Shown: positions 14,201 through 25,811 of the stretch, piece after piece
How positions within the stretch are numbered: the first letter of the stretch is position 1
Layout: every line of letters starts with the position of its first letter
Source of the DNA: Helicostylum pulchrum
Taxonomy: Eukaryota > Mucoromycota > Mucoromycetes > Mucorales > Mucoraceae
Length of the DNA stretch: 64,000 nucleotides
Reading direction: 5' to 3'
Assembly: GCA_025677825.1 (NCBI GenBank)
Contig: JAIXMO010000007.1
Coordinates: 620,001 to 684,000, forward strand
The notes under the pieces: generated by a model
What the model was told of the DNA's origin: nothing
The model's input: only the letters and a program-made list of their open reading frames with translations
Databases searched by the model: none
Position numbers and translations under genes: made by a program

Positions 14201-14611
14201 AACTTGATTATCAATTTAAATAAAGAATACCCTCCTCTCCTATACATCATTTATATTACCTGATCATCTACATCTGCGAAACTGATTACAACTTACATTA
14301 TCATCATCATCATCATTATTATCAAAAAGGTCTACTCTATTTTGACGTAATGTATTATGCTGCTGATACTTGAAATCAGTATCAGTCTGTAGTGCTAATA
14401 ACAAAGGTTTCCTAAGCGATTCACAGTCGTCTACGTCATGATATATTGCATCATGTCAAGTTACATCATCCTTCTTTGTGTCTTTACGCCAGAAGAACAG
14501 GGAAGAAAGTTGACAGCAGCTATTATTTGATTGGATCATCAAAATTATAAAATGAAATAAAAAGATGCAAAGGAAATTTCCCACGGTTTACTTCTTTTTC
14601 AAAAAAAAAAA
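14201..14611. other. Intergenic region with an open minus-strand stretch
   Basis: Mostly 3' flank of the upstream gene and promoter of the J-protein. On the minus strand about 14460-14270 reads open without an ATG as ESLRKPLLLALQTDTDFKY followed by an Asp run, then hits a stop. It could be an exon of a small unrecognised gene or chance. I see no partner exons. Confidence 0.3.
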
Positions 14612-15258
14612 ATGCAGTCTATTTTTGAAATTACCAATATTGAACAAGATCTGTACGCTGTTCTTGGTTGTGTAGATACAAGCTCAGTAAATATTAATAA
14701 AAAAGGGTTTTCCCTATAGATAAGATGAGCTTAAATATTTTTAAACAATTAGACTGAACAAATCAAAACTGAATATAAGCGTTTGGCTCTTTTGCACCAC
14801 CCTGATAAACTATCCCCGCAAGATAGTAAAGTAAACTTCTAACTTTATCACTGTACATAAACTAACCGTAACATGTATAGAATCAACCCAGTTCGAAAAA
14901 ATAAAAGATGCCTATGATATTGTGGGCGACCCTATAAATAGAGCCAAATATGAACGATGGCGAAAAAGTCAATTGATGATTCCTTTTTCTGATTTCATCA
15001 ACTTGGGAACTCATGCTCAGGTAATATTAAAAAAAATATATTCATGCACACACAGTTCTTAACTTTTGTTACGAGTAGACTGTACATTGGCAATCATTAC
15101 CTACTCAAATGACATTGACAAAGGCAAATGAGACAGATACCTCTCTTGGCCTCAAAACCTTGCGTGTACCGCCTACAGTGGATCAACTTCCTCGTATCCA
15201 CATACAAACAAATTCCTTTTGGAAACCCAAGTCGTATACCATAAACGACCGAAGCTAA
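14612..15258 (+). CDS. J-domain protein of the DNAJC12/JDP1 type
   Basis: Four short exons by my reading: 14612-14686, 14753-14830, 14892-15020 and 15079-15258, about 153 aa. The third exon needs the acceptor CAG at 14889-14891, because the earlier AG at 14879-14880 gives a stop. The J-domain runs from DLYAVLGC to AKYERWRKSQ, with the HPD triad in LLHHPDKL that stimulates Hsp70 ATPase. The segment after it, WRKSQLMIPFSDF then HAQTVHWQS, matches the region typical of animal DNAJC12, which supports that subfamily. The rest of the tail is unstructured. There is no membrane segment or targeting signal, so it is probably cytosolic. It ends 34 bp from the convergent USO1 stop. Confidence 0.85.
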
Positions 15259-15292
15259 TAAAATAGTGTATATATAAAATCAAGTTTTTTTT

Positions 15293-18258
15293 TTATTCTT
15301 CATCATCATCCTCACTGTCAGTTACAGCTTCTCCAAGATCTCTTAACCTCTTTTTATATTTCTTAATATCAAGATCTTGCTCACCTAAAAAAAAAATACA
15401 TGTATCAGTTCATCATTTTGTTACACTGCCTTTTTTTTTTTCAAAGAAAAATTACTTACCCATACAAACAAGTAAATCCTCTTGTTCCTTTTCCAGTTCG
15501 CTAAACTTGCTCTTTTCTTCTGTCAATTGTTTTTGTAAAGCCTTCAACTTGAAAGACTGGTCATTAGGTGGTGGTGATAATTTAGGTTGATTTTCTAATT
15601 CAGATATACGCTGCTTTAATAAAGCATTTTCATCATGCGTAGCTATTAATTCATCTTGTGCCGTCTTTAATTCGCGCTTGAGTGATTCATCGTTTGTTTT
15701 CTATTACACATATAAGTATTTTATTTTATTTTCGATTCCGAAAGAAATATATAATTACATACCAATGCTTGTAAACTTATTTCCAAGTCTGATAATTTCT
15801 CTTCAAGGGACTTTATTTGAGTACTTTGTTGTTCAATAGTAGACTTGTATGTTTGAATCACTTGGTCAGATACAACAGGACTAGCAGGAGCAGGAGAATC
15901 TATAAAACCAGCATTAATACATATGTACCTTTTTTTTATAACAAAAAAAAAAACGTACTGGTTCTACTGTCAATAATATTAAATCTAGCGGGCTTCTTTT
16001 TGATTGATTTTTGAATATTTTCATAAGTTGATTTAAACAATTCGACAAAGACGCTATCTAATAGTAATGAGGGTAAAGAATGTGTCGTGTTGGATATAGA
16101 TTCATCTTCAGCCGATATTTGCAAGTACTGAGGTGCGTTTTTAACTGCAGGACTATCACGAAGACGAGCTAATAAACTATTGAACTGGTCCAAGCGACTG
16201 GAGAAAATTGCTTGAAGTTTAGCTCTGTCTAATGGTGTATCCGGACTATCGTTGTACTCGTACGTGATACCCAACAAGTAAGCAACTAAACCTTGCACAG
16301 TAGGGTCGTTGGCAGACGATTGCATCTCTTGGATCAAAAATTGAACATGCGTACTTTCCGCTAAAAACAATGCAACAGATGCAGGACTTTCATAAAGCCA
16401 CGTACATAACAAACACAAGTACCCGATCGGGATACGAGCATTGGTAGCAGAGTTCTTGGTAGACATTAACAACTGCGCTACAATATGATGTAAAAGAGGA
16501 ACAGGGTCTTCGCCGTTGGCCTCATCGCCAAACACAATACTTCCTGCAATTTCCTTGGCGTGTTCGTTGTTTCGAATAATATGAGATAAAATATCACAAG
16601 CAAACCAAACCTTGTAAGGATCCGATAAAGATTGCTCCCAGTTCTCAATTACTTCTAGTAATAATGAGCCAGCAGAATGTGCTTTATCCGCAAACGATAC
16701 ATTGACATTGTCCTCAGGTGGTACTTTAAGTGTAGATGCTAAAACAAGTTGGGCATCTGGGTTTCCTTCCAAACACAAATAGATGGCATAGGTAGCAGCT
16801 GCACGGCTAGAGTAACTGTAGTTTGTTGCACGGTCCTCATTGACCGCAATCGATATAAGTGACACCATGGCAGGACGAGGAAGACCAGGTAAGACGCTGG
16901 GATCGATTTGACCTTGTTCAGATAACATGGGTGGGTTAGCAACAACCACTCTAGCAAATAAAGTTTGGTTGTCTATATTGGATGCAACAATATAAGCAAT
17001 GGAATAAAGAGCTTCTGTACGAACAATAGAAGGAGCGTTGGAACAAAGACCTAATTGAACAATGGGTAATAAAATACCGCTTTGTATCATTACCTTTTGG
17101 TTGATAGGCGTACTGCTACTTTCAGGCTCCGTCAAGATACGAATTAACTGTAAAACAAGTACGGTGTTGGCCACCTTTTGTGGTGGCCAATCTTCAAATG
17201 AGTAAGGTACATGGTCTGCATCGCTGTCTCCTACGTACCCTAAAAGACCTGGGATTTGTTGAATACAGCTGGTTTCACGGAAATAAACTTGGTCAGATAC
17301 GTTGTATCGTAATAAATTGTGCATCAGTGTTAAACTGTCTTGAACAACAATATCTCCAGAGATACCCTCTTGTTCTTCAATCACTGTCAAGAGCTTTTCA
17401 AACGTTGCTTGGAATGTAACAACCTTTTGAATCTCTGTGTTGCTGCGTGTTAAACCGATCAATAACAATAAACCCTCTATTTATATAAAAAGATGAGATA
17501 TTGCCTTTTACGTAAGTGAAGGTTACGTACCATTACGAATAATATCTCTTTTATCATCCAACATGTCTACAAGACGAGAAATACCCATTGGATTTGTTAA
17601 AATGCATTCTTGAATTCTCTTGCTACGGTTGGCTAATAAAGTAGATAGTAATTTGATAGTGTTGTAACGAACATAAAAATCAAACTCTTCAAGAATATCC
17701 AAAAGTATGGTTACGTTATGTGAATCCTATACCTTTTGATTTTAATTCCCAGGTTCAATAATATGAGTTACTCGTTTTATATATATGTATGTACCTCGAT
17801 AAAATAGTCTGTAAATTTAAATCCTCTGTCGTTCTTGTCTTGCTATATAACTTGCCTTTTAAGTATTGTGCGTACAAGAGAGATTTTTTATTTTATTTTT
17901 TTACCTGATGTTGAACTGTACATAAAATAGCAATAGTTTCGAGTAATGACTTTGTAATATCTACATCTTTATAATCTGTATGTAAGACTTTAATTAAACC
18001 AGGAAAACTTTTGTTTCCTACTTCCTATAACTTTAACTTTTAGTATACGAAAAAAGGTTTGTGTTGTAAAAACTTTTTTATTTTTACCTCTGGCCAATCT
18101 CTAACTAAACCCTTGAGACTCAAGACACCAGCACGTCTATCTTCTAACAAGGTGGCGGTTTCGAGACAATCTGCTAATTTTTCAATGGTTTCATCAGCTG
18201 ATTGGGTTTGTCCTTTTTCGCCTCTTAACGCTGTGTATCCTCTAGAAAAGAAATCCAT
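15293..18258 (-). CDS. USO1: USO1/p115 vesicle tethering factor
   Basis: Golgi tether for ER-derived vesicles, acting with Rab1/Ypt1. There are about eight exons; the first are 18258-18088, 18024-17905, 17842-17795, 17726-17531 and the long 17476-15959, followed by short coiled-coil exons to 15293. The N-terminus is MDFFSRGYTALRGEKG, then an armadillo-like head (LADCLETATLLEDRRAGVLSLKGL; YVRYNTIKLLSTLLANRSKRIQE; NEGLLLLIGLTRSN; EDWPPQKVANTVLVLQLIRIL). The C-terminal part is coiled coil (SLEEKLSDLEISLQAL; LKQRISELENQ; KLKALQKQLTEEKSKFSELEKEQEDLL), ending in an acidic DSEDDDEE, the usual end of this family. Estimated length is about 840 aa, short for a fungal Uso1 because the coiled coil is small. 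Confidence 0.94.
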
Positions 18259-19473
18259 TGCTTTGTTAGAAAAATAGAGAAGAAAAAAAAAGAAGGGGGT
18301 CAGGCTTTTTTTTATAATTATATTTATTTTTCGTTACGCGGTGTTAAGCCAATAGTTGTCGACCATCACATAAAATCAATTAAGAAAGATATGCAAATTG
18401 TACACACTTTTGTATGTTGTATAGTTAAAAAAAACAATTCATTACATATATGTCATGGGTAACGTATAACCAGATAGAACAGAGTAGTTTTTGATTTTGA
18501 TTTGAGTCTCTTTTTTTTTTAAAAAAAAAAAGGTACAATGCCTTCAATAAGTAACTTGTAGAAAAGTCTTGTTATTTTTACACTGCTCTCGAGAAGGAAG
18601 TCTTTTTTGGGGAGCTCTTAGTACACGTTCTATTTACACGCTCAGGAAAAAAATGTACGGCGAATGAGACGTTTTTGGCTTGTCAAAATAAGTCGTAACA
18701 AGTTTATAGACGTGTACTTGTATAAAAATGAATAAATATATCGCTTGAGCAAATAGACCCGCTATTTTATCAATCTAAAAGAATTTAAATAGTTTGTCTT
18801 ATTTTAATCGTTTTTCGTTATGTTCGTACAAAATGATACTGTTCTTCCTAAAGCAACCGCCGTGTAAAAGAGCACTTGTTACAAACGTTCAAATGTGGTC
18901 CTCCCGACTGTGATGCCGTATATATTAGACTACTACCTTTTTTATGGTAATTTATAAAAGTAAGTAAAAAGCAATATTGAACGATAAAATCATAAGCTTA
19001 AGACTAGCGGTTGTTATGTTACATGTCTTTATTCCCAAAATTCAATATTTTGGAATTGTGTGTAAGTACTTCAGTTTTTTCCTAACACTATTACTCGCAA
19101 TGATATATTATATTTACGAGTGTTACGGATATTTGAAGAAGTGACAACTTAATAAAATAGTCTCATTAAATGATAAAATTGACAGTTAATATCGTATATC
19201 TTAAATATAAGACACAGATGGTATATGTATACATTTATATATTGTTTAACTAGTCCTTCAACAGCTTTACTAGGGTTATACAATTGATAAAGTTTTCACA
19301 TTAAGAAAAAAGACGAAACAAATTATTTAAGGAACGAGAGAATAACCTCTTTTTAATTTATAAGTTTTTTTGCATTGTAAAATAAAATAACTTTTTCATG
19401 CGACTATAAGTCTCTTAAAGTCTTATTTACACTTTCCAGGAATGACAGGGAGAGCCTTAATCCACCAACTGAA
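18259..19473. other. Gene-poor region with a dispersed-repeat fragment
   Basis: About 1.2 kb with no gene. A 20-bp block at 18621-18640 is repeated exactly at 40936-40955, with similar flanks. The rest is AT-rich with frequent stops on both strands. Confidence 0.5.
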
Positions 19474-19809
19474 TTAAAAGTTACCATTAGGTATGGTGAT
19501 ATCGACAGCAGTAGAGTAAAGGTAATCAATTCTCAAAGATCCATCTCCAATACAATTGATAGTATTTAACCAATGTTGTTTGGCGCGTATAGCAACACTT
19601 TGGAAGTTATTGGAGTTAAATTCGGTACCAGTAATGGACTTCATGAAACCATAGGCACCGCTGAAACAGAATTCATATTCTCCGTATTTTCCAGTAGGTA
19701 AGCTACCATAGAGGACATTATTTATTTTATCCATGGCCATTCCGTAGATTCGAGTAGCTCTAGAGTCCTTACATACCTTGACCATGTCAGAGATAGTGGT
19801 ATACTTCAT
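19474..19809 (-). CDS. Hypothetical 111-aa protein, possibly a gene fragment
   Basis: One open frame (MKYTTISDMVKVCK ... ITIPNGNF) rich in Gly, Tyr and polar residues, with a repeat-free, protein-like composition (GKYGEYEFCFSGAYGFMKSI). I recognise no domain. It has no signal peptide or membrane segment. It starts 14 bp after the stop of the F-box/LRR-like frame on the same strand, so it might be an exon of a longer gene or a truncated secreted protein. The neighbourhood is transposon-rich, which favours a fragment. Confidence 0.4.
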   Translation of the reverse strand: MKYTTISDMVKVCKDSRATRIYGMAMDKINNVLYGSLPTGKYGEYEFCFSGAYGFMKSITGTEFNSNNFQSVAIRAKQHWLNTINCIGDGSLRIDYLYSTAVDITIPNGNF

Positions 19810-19820
19810 AGAGTTACGCT

Positions 19821-20425
19821 TTACGTTTTCAACGGATGATCCGTATTAGTAGCGACTAGGGTACTTAGACTTTTAAATATACGAATATCTGGGCGTAGAT
19901 TGATCAAAATAACTGATTCTACTTCAACCAAATCCATACCAGCAAAACACATGTTAATGTTTATCTTTTCTAGATGTGGACAATACTCAATTAACCCATT
20001 TAAATTATTCAACTGTCTATGCGCCAAGAGGAAAATATCGAGACGTCTCAAGCTGATAATTTCACTAATACGCTGGCGCAATTTTATAAACACTCTAGTT
20101 GATGAAAATATTCGATCAACAAAAAAGCCTTGTTCATAGATATACGAACTTTGTAAAGGACTTGTAAAACATAAATATATTTTAAAAGGAAATGTTAACT
20201 CGGATAAGCGTAATTGTTGTCCTCGAGCTGCTTCGAAAAGCCTTTGCCAAAATATTTCGGAAAGTTGCTCCCATCTTATTCCAGATATATTCGGGAATTG
20301 TTGAATGATAACATCTAATATACAGTCAGGGTTAATATATTAAAAAAGATTTTACAGAATTTTAATCCCCCGAATAAAGTCTTTAAAATTGATGGCATAG
20401 AAGCGTAAGTAAAAGGTTGCTCCAT
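19821..20425 (-). CDS. F-box/LRR-like protein fragment
   Basis: A minus-strand frame from about 20310 reads VIIQQFPNISGIRWEQLSEIFWQRL ... RRLDIFLLAHRQLNNLNGLIEYCPHLEKININMCF ... LINLRPDIRIFKSLSTL. This looks like the leucine-rich half of a fungal F-box/LRR protein. It can be joined by a 45-bp GTAAAA...TTAG intron to an upstream exon starting at the ATG at 20425 (MEQPFTYASMPSILKTLF). No F-box is visible, so the N-terminus is missing or the gene is decayed. A deleted Tc1/mariner copy begins 66 bp upstream. Gene and boundaries are uncertain. Confidence 0.4.
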
Positions 20426-20491
20426 GGTCACCAAAACTTGTGAATATTTAATTTCAAGATTGTTTATTATTATAATAAAACAAAATAAAAA

Positions 20492-21132
20492 CTAATATCG
20501 AGTATTCGACCCTTTCGCGTCTATAACCGCCTGACACCTTCTAGACATACTTTCAGCCAAACCTTCTAGATACGAAACGTCAATTTTATTCCACTCATCA
20601 CGAAGACAAGTCTTCAACTGCTCAACATTTTTAGCCTGGGTTCTTCTTTTGACAAGCCTTTTTTCTAAATGAGTCCAAACGTGTTCAATCGGATTTAAAT
20701 CTGGACTTTGAACCGGCCAAAAGTCAAATCCTACAATACAGCACCTTTGCTTATACCAAGTCGCATACTTGCCTGTATGGCAAGTAGCACCGTCTTCTTG
20801 GTATATAAAGGTTCTATTCTCCTGCTCTGTTAGATCATCAACCCAAAGAAGAAAGTTGCCACATAAACATTGGACATAAACGTCTTGCTTTACTTTCTCG
20901 TCCAACATGGCTAAAGACCCTACTCCACAGTACCATTAGTTTTCCATCTCTGAACGATTCCATACACAGAGTCATATGGTATGTTTAATTGTCTCGCGAT
21001 GTCGGGAATTGAGACATCCGACTCCCATTTTCCAATAATATGGTCTTTAGTGAACATATCGTACTCGGTATATTTTTCATTGTGAAGGTTAGACCTCTTG
21101 GAAGGTGAGTTGATAATTTCAGAAAGTGGCAT
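20492..21132 (-). mobile_element. Internally deleted Tc1/mariner transposase copy
   Basis: Two frames on one strand. The N-terminal part (21132-20920, MPLSEIINSPSKR ...) carries a helix-turn-helix (DIARQLNIPYDSVYGIVQRWKTNGTVE). The C-terminal part (from about 20935, out of frame, GVGSLAMLDEKVKQD ...) carries the second catalytic Asp in IYQEDGATCHTG and the final Glu in PVQSPDLNPIEHVW. I count 35 residues between them. The junction near 20925 removes the segment that should hold the first catalytic Asp and shifts the frame, so the copy is dead. I could not identify convincing terminal inverted repeats. Gly-Ser-Asn-Thr-Arg-Tyr is the C-terminus. Confidence 0.85.
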
Positions 21133-21720
21133 TATATATTATGTTGCGATACGAACGAAAGAAAAGTACTTTAATTGTTGGAAAAAATAAAATATATAAA
21201 TCTTTTTTAAATAATATTCCTTCTTTTTAGAAGATGTATCTTCTACAACATACTGTTAAACTATTTCGATGATCTTTGTTTTTTTGAAGAACTATCCTCT
21301 TCAAAGAGGATAGTTATATTAAACTTTAAATTTTTTTTTTTTTTCCTAAAATAATATCTTTTGTAATAATCCAGAAAAACATATAAATATCTAACCAAAA
21401 AACATAATCTAATAAAAAATAATTCATATTTTGTCAACAACTTGATTTTATACATTCCTTTATTTATAAAAGACCTTTAAATTAACTCTTTTATTCTATC
21501 TTTATCTTATACTTTTTTGTTCCTGAATTCCCTTGGATCCTACTTTCCATTATATTTTATCTCTTAAGTCGCTCTACTTATAAAATAGGAGCTGGCGCTC
21601 ACTCTTCTTACTATTACCTTATTATCCTTTTATTACACTATCTATTGTTTAACAGATCTTTATTTCTCTAACACATTGTCTAGGCACACTACTTTTTTTT
21701 CAAAAGTAACAAAAGTAAGT
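21133..21720. other. AT-rich intergenic DNA with two perfect hairpins
   Basis: No gene is supported. It holds two perfect inverted repeats: 21229-21244 (7-bp arms, 2-nt loop) and 21290-21315 (12-bp arms, loop CA). Both lie between the dead Tc1/mariner copy and the tRNA gene. Confidence 0.5.
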
Positions 21721-21802
21721 GAAAAGAGTGGGATTTGAACCCACGCCTCCGAAGAGATCACGACCTTAACGTGACGCCTTAGACCAACTCGGCCATCTTT
21801 CC
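21721..21802 (-). tRNA. tRNA-Leu (anticodon AAG)
   Basis: On the minus strand the sequence folds as a full 82-nt tRNA without intron. The acceptor stem is GGAAAGA paired with TCTTTTC, with one G-T pair. The D arm contains the A-box TGGCCGAGTTGG. The anticodon stem TCACG/CGTGA has loop TTAAGGT, giving anticodon AAG. There is a long variable arm (TCTCTTCGGAG region), and the T arm is GTGGG-TTCAAAT-CCCAC with the B-box. The long variable arm and the GGCCGAG/AAGGCG context are typical of leucine tRNAs. Confidence 0.95.
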
Positions 21803-22584
21803 CTTGATATCTAGAACCAGAATATTATATATATCCAAAATGTAAAATTCGTTGAATTTTATTTTAGATCTGCACAGATTATAGATAAAACTTTGTATAG
21901 TTTTTAGGTTTTTAAAATAAAACTATATATTTTACGGTTTCTTTAACTTATCTCTATATAATGTTTTTTAAATCGTAAATTAATAATAGGTTTATTATGA
22001 TTTTTAGTTCGTTGAATAGCCCCAGGTGATTGGAATATATTTGTTCTTATAATCTAGTTTGTATCATAAAAAATGAAAGAGTGGTAAAGGTTTGAACGTT
22101 TTTTTTTATTTTTAAAAAAAATTTTAGCAGTGATTTTTTCAATTAAAGTGTTTGTGTGTGTGTGTGTGTGTTTTTTTTGAAAGTGATGTAAACCCATCAC
22201 TATTAATGCTGCATTTCTTGCCACTAAAAAAATCAGAAAATAGTTCTTATTTCAATTACTTGGATATATACAATTATTGCAAGAAAACACAGATAAAGTA
22301 ATACGCGTAAAAAAAAAAAAGGAAAATTATGCATAACTACTGAACACTTTTTTTTCTTTTAACACAGTGGTAGTTTATAAACAAACAAGCAGATCAGAAA
22401 ATTTTGGAAAGAAAGTGCTTGTAATTTAATGTAATACACAACATCTTTTTTTATTATTAAAGGTAAAGCGAACAGTTTTTCATATCGCATCATGCATTGT
22501 TACATCTCTTTGTTGTTAGTGGTGGTGGTAAAAGTATTTTCTCGTTTTTTTTTATTGATACATTATGTACATTGAATTGTTTGT
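21803..22584. other. AT-rich intergenic region with GT microsatellite
   Basis: About 780 bp without a supported gene. It contains a short GT repeat near 22150-22170 and many poly-A/poly-T tracts. Confidence 0.5.
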
Positions 22585-23147
22585 TTACTCAGTATTTGAT
22601 ACAGATTCGTATTGGGCGCGGGTTATGCGGTTCTATTTATTTAACGATTTAAAGAGAGTTTTTTTTTTTTTTTCTTTTCTTCCCCCCCCCCTTTTTTTTA
22701 TACAAAAAAAAACTCTTGTTGTCATATTTACCTTTTGCCACTTTTCAAAATGAGGTCGAATTACTGCAAACAAGACTAAACCCACGGTAATACATAAAAA
22801 GGAATTAACAATGATTTCGTCTTTATATGAATCGCGAGCTTATCATAAATAAGCGGTTAGTTTTTTTTTTTTTTTTCCCTTTTTCTTTTTTAAGATGAGC
22901 TGAAAGACATACCAAAACAAGCTGTCTTAAAGTCGTTACTAGGACACGTAGCGTCAGCAATTCCGTCACAAATGCCATCCTCTACATTATCCAAACAGAA
23001 TTGCTTTGTACAATTAGCACAAGGCTTTTGGTCAAACGTAGGTATTTCAAAAACAGTTGAATTTGAACCACAAAAACATTTACAAAACATTTTTATTTCT
23101 GCTGCTTCTGCTATAGAAATGAATAATGATATTAACACGAACAACAT
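22585..23147 (-). CDS. Small secreted-type single-pass membrane protein with cysteine-rich ectodomain
   Basis: Three exons joined in frame: 23147 to about 22914, a middle exon about 22845-22732, and a last exon ending at the stop at 22585. About 127 aa. Residues 1-16 form a signal peptide (MLFVLISLFISIAEAA). The ectodomain has about 10 cysteines (MFCKCFCGSN, KPCANCTKQFCLDN, GICDG, ATCPSN, TACF). One membrane helix follows (SFLCITVGLVLFAVI), then a short basic/polar tail (RPHFEKWQKNRITRAQYESVSNTE). Family not recognised. The topology suggests an ER, Golgi or vacuolar type I protein. It is head-to-head with the Rab-GAP gene, about 210 bp apart. Confidence 0.72.
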
Positions 23148-23357
23148 TTTTTTTTTTGTTTACTGAAAAAAAAAAGAAGAAAGAAAGAAAGGGTTCAAAT
23201 ACCGATAGAAGAGGAAGAAAAAAAACAGGGCCGTTTTTAACATTAATTTCAATTGTACCTCCCTCGTGTACATAAATTCTTTCCTTTTTTTTTTGGTTCT
23301 TTTTCTTTCTTCTTTTTATTATTTTCTTTTTTTTTTTCATCATCATTCTTATATACA

Positions 23358-25783
23358 ATGACAACAGTTGCAGTAGAGGCTAACAAGCTCGAAAAAGAGT
23401 TTATTGCCGAAGAACAAGAGACAGTTACGTTTTATTCAGATGATTCAAGTGATGAGACAAGTAAAAAAAAAAAAAGAATAATTTTATACATTTAACAAGT
23501 AAACTAATAATAAATTTCTAGACTCAGTTAATTTGGATCAACCAAAGGTATTAAGACAAGATTCAGCATCATCATCATCTATATCATCCGTAGACGATAC
23601 AACGAATTATTTTGAAAAACCACTGCGTACATTATCGGAAGACACAGTGATTACACCCCCACCGACAATTCATATAGATGATGTACCTATGCTTGAAAGA
23701 AAACTATCTCATAAATTAAGTTCGGTTTCATTTTCAGATATGAACGATATTTCACTCGACGATGTGCCTTCTAACAAAGCAACCACAATGGAAGCATATA
23801 ATCCACTTAAAATAATTACAAGTGCTTTAGTAAGTGGTAAGAAACCACAAATTACTACTACTCCTGTACCAACCCGTGTACGTTCTCCTACTCCTCCACC
23901 TAAAGACACTACTACTACTACTGTCGATGACTCTTCAGATACTGAATCGATTGCATCTACAAGATCTATCTTTACACTGTGGTCACCATTTAGATCATCC
24001 TCTTCATTAAACACTTCACCTGCATCCTCCCGTAGACCATCTAAACAAAATTCAGCACCAGCTATGACTGTAGGGGCACCGAGACCTTCTGATTCTTTTG
24101 TAACACGACAAAAGAGATTATCTAGACCCACTAGTATTATTTCCCCATTACCTGGATTTCAAGAAGCTTTATTAGCTCAAATGGAACAATTGAATTATTC
24201 CAATACAAGCGATCCTAAATCAAAAGTTATTAAAAACCTTAAAAGGCAATCTATTCGACATAGTTTAGTATCTCAAAATAAGGGTGATGATTATGATTGG
24301 GGTGAGTTTTTTATTTTATTTGTAATTTATATAGTACTAATATTGAATTATTATTTTAGACTTTTGGGCTGGTATTATGTGCGATTTTCAAAACCTAAAC
24401 AAAATTAATAAGGAACTAATTAAACATATTCGAGTTGGTATTCCACCTTCTATTCGTGGTATGGTATGGCAATTATTAGCAAAATCAAAAGACGAAGAAT
24501 TGGTTGCCAAATATATGGATCTCTTAAAACTATCAAGTCCCTATGATAAAATGATTCAAAGAGATTTAGCTCGTACTTTTCCTGGTCATATTTATTTTAA
24601 AGAAAGTGATGGGCAAGGTCAAGAAGGCCTTTATAATGTTGTAAGGGCCTTTAGTTTATATGATGATGTAGTTGGTTACTGTCAAGGTTTAGCATTTATT
24701 GTTGGCCCTTTATTATTAAATGTAAGTTAAAAGTATATACATATATAAAAATAGTTGAGTATATACTTATTTTTTTAAGCGTATATAATAATAATAATAG
24801 ATGCCTGATGAAGATGCATTCTGTGTATTAACTCAACTTATGAACAAGTATGGTCTTCGAGGTCATTTTACACCTGAAATGGATGGACTTCAATTACGCT
24901 TATACCAGTTTGATGAACTTGTAAAAGAACATTTACCTCATGTATCTCGTCATTTGAACGAACAAGGTATCAATTCAACAATGTATGCTTCTCAATGGTT
25001 TATGACTTTATTTGCATACAAGTTTCCGTTAAACCTTGTGTTCCGAATTTATGATGTTATTTTCACTGAAGGTATTGGGTCCATCTTTAAATTTGCTATT
25101 GCATTATTAAAAAAGAATCAAACTACCGTCTTGGGTCTTGATTTTGAACACTTGTTGGATTTCTTAAAGAATGGTTTATTTGAAGAATACAAGGTATATA
25201 ATTTACAGTAATAATCATTTAATCAAGTTTACTTAAATAATTTATGTAGGATGATGATCGCCGGTTTGTAAGTGATGCTTGTGAACTAGAATTCTCGACC
25301 AAAAGATTATTACAACTTGAAAAAGAATATAAATCACAACTTCAAAAGGAATTAGCGGATGCAAATATGATGGAAGAATTACAAAAAACCAACAGTGCAT
25401 TGAAAAAGCAAATGGATCTGTTACAAGAAAAGACGGATGTATTAAAAAAGGAAGATAGTGATGTACGAGGACAATTAAAGGAAACGATGGACCAATTAAA
25501 TAATTTAAAAGATGAGGGACAAACACTTTCAACACTGGTCAATTCACTAGAAACTAAAGTCAAGGCAGTGCCTATAGAAATTGAAGCAAAGACAAAAGAT
25601 GAATTTGAAGGATTTTGTAGTGAGAATGCAACATTGATTGGAAAGAATTCATCACTAGAAGATCAATTACAAAAGGCCGAATCGATATTAATTGATATTA
25701 AGATAAGATATGCTCAAAGTGAAAATGATAAAGAAGAATTACATAGAAGATTATATGAATTAAAAAAGTTGATGAGTTTTTAA
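23358..25783 (+). CDS. TBC-domain Rab GTPase-activating protein, GYP5/EVI5-like
   Basis: Five exons: 23358-23460, 23522-24301, 24360-24721, 24801-25193 and 25250-25783, about 720 aa. The first 300 residues are Ser/Thr/Pro-rich and probably disordered and phosphorylated. The TBC domain runs from IRVGIPPSIRGMVWQLL to DVIFTEGIGSIFKFAIALL. It contains the arginine finger (IQRDLARTFPGH) and the glutamine finger (VGYCQGLAFIVGPLLLNMP), so it should be an active GAP. A C-terminal coiled coil of about 170 residues follows. The domain order and the YASQWFMTLFAYKFPL segment match Gyp5/Evi5-type proteins that act on Ypt1/Sec4-class Rabs in secretion. It ends 28 bp from the convergent PRO1 stop. Confidence 0.93.
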
Positions 25784-25811
25784 TGATATATAAATAATAA
25801 AAAGATTTTTT

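Noticed and set aside
20319..20345. TACAGTCAGGG string as a possible Tc1 terminal repeat
   Set aside because: No inverted partner found on the other side of the transposase, and the string fits inside a short intron of the F-box/LRR-like frame.
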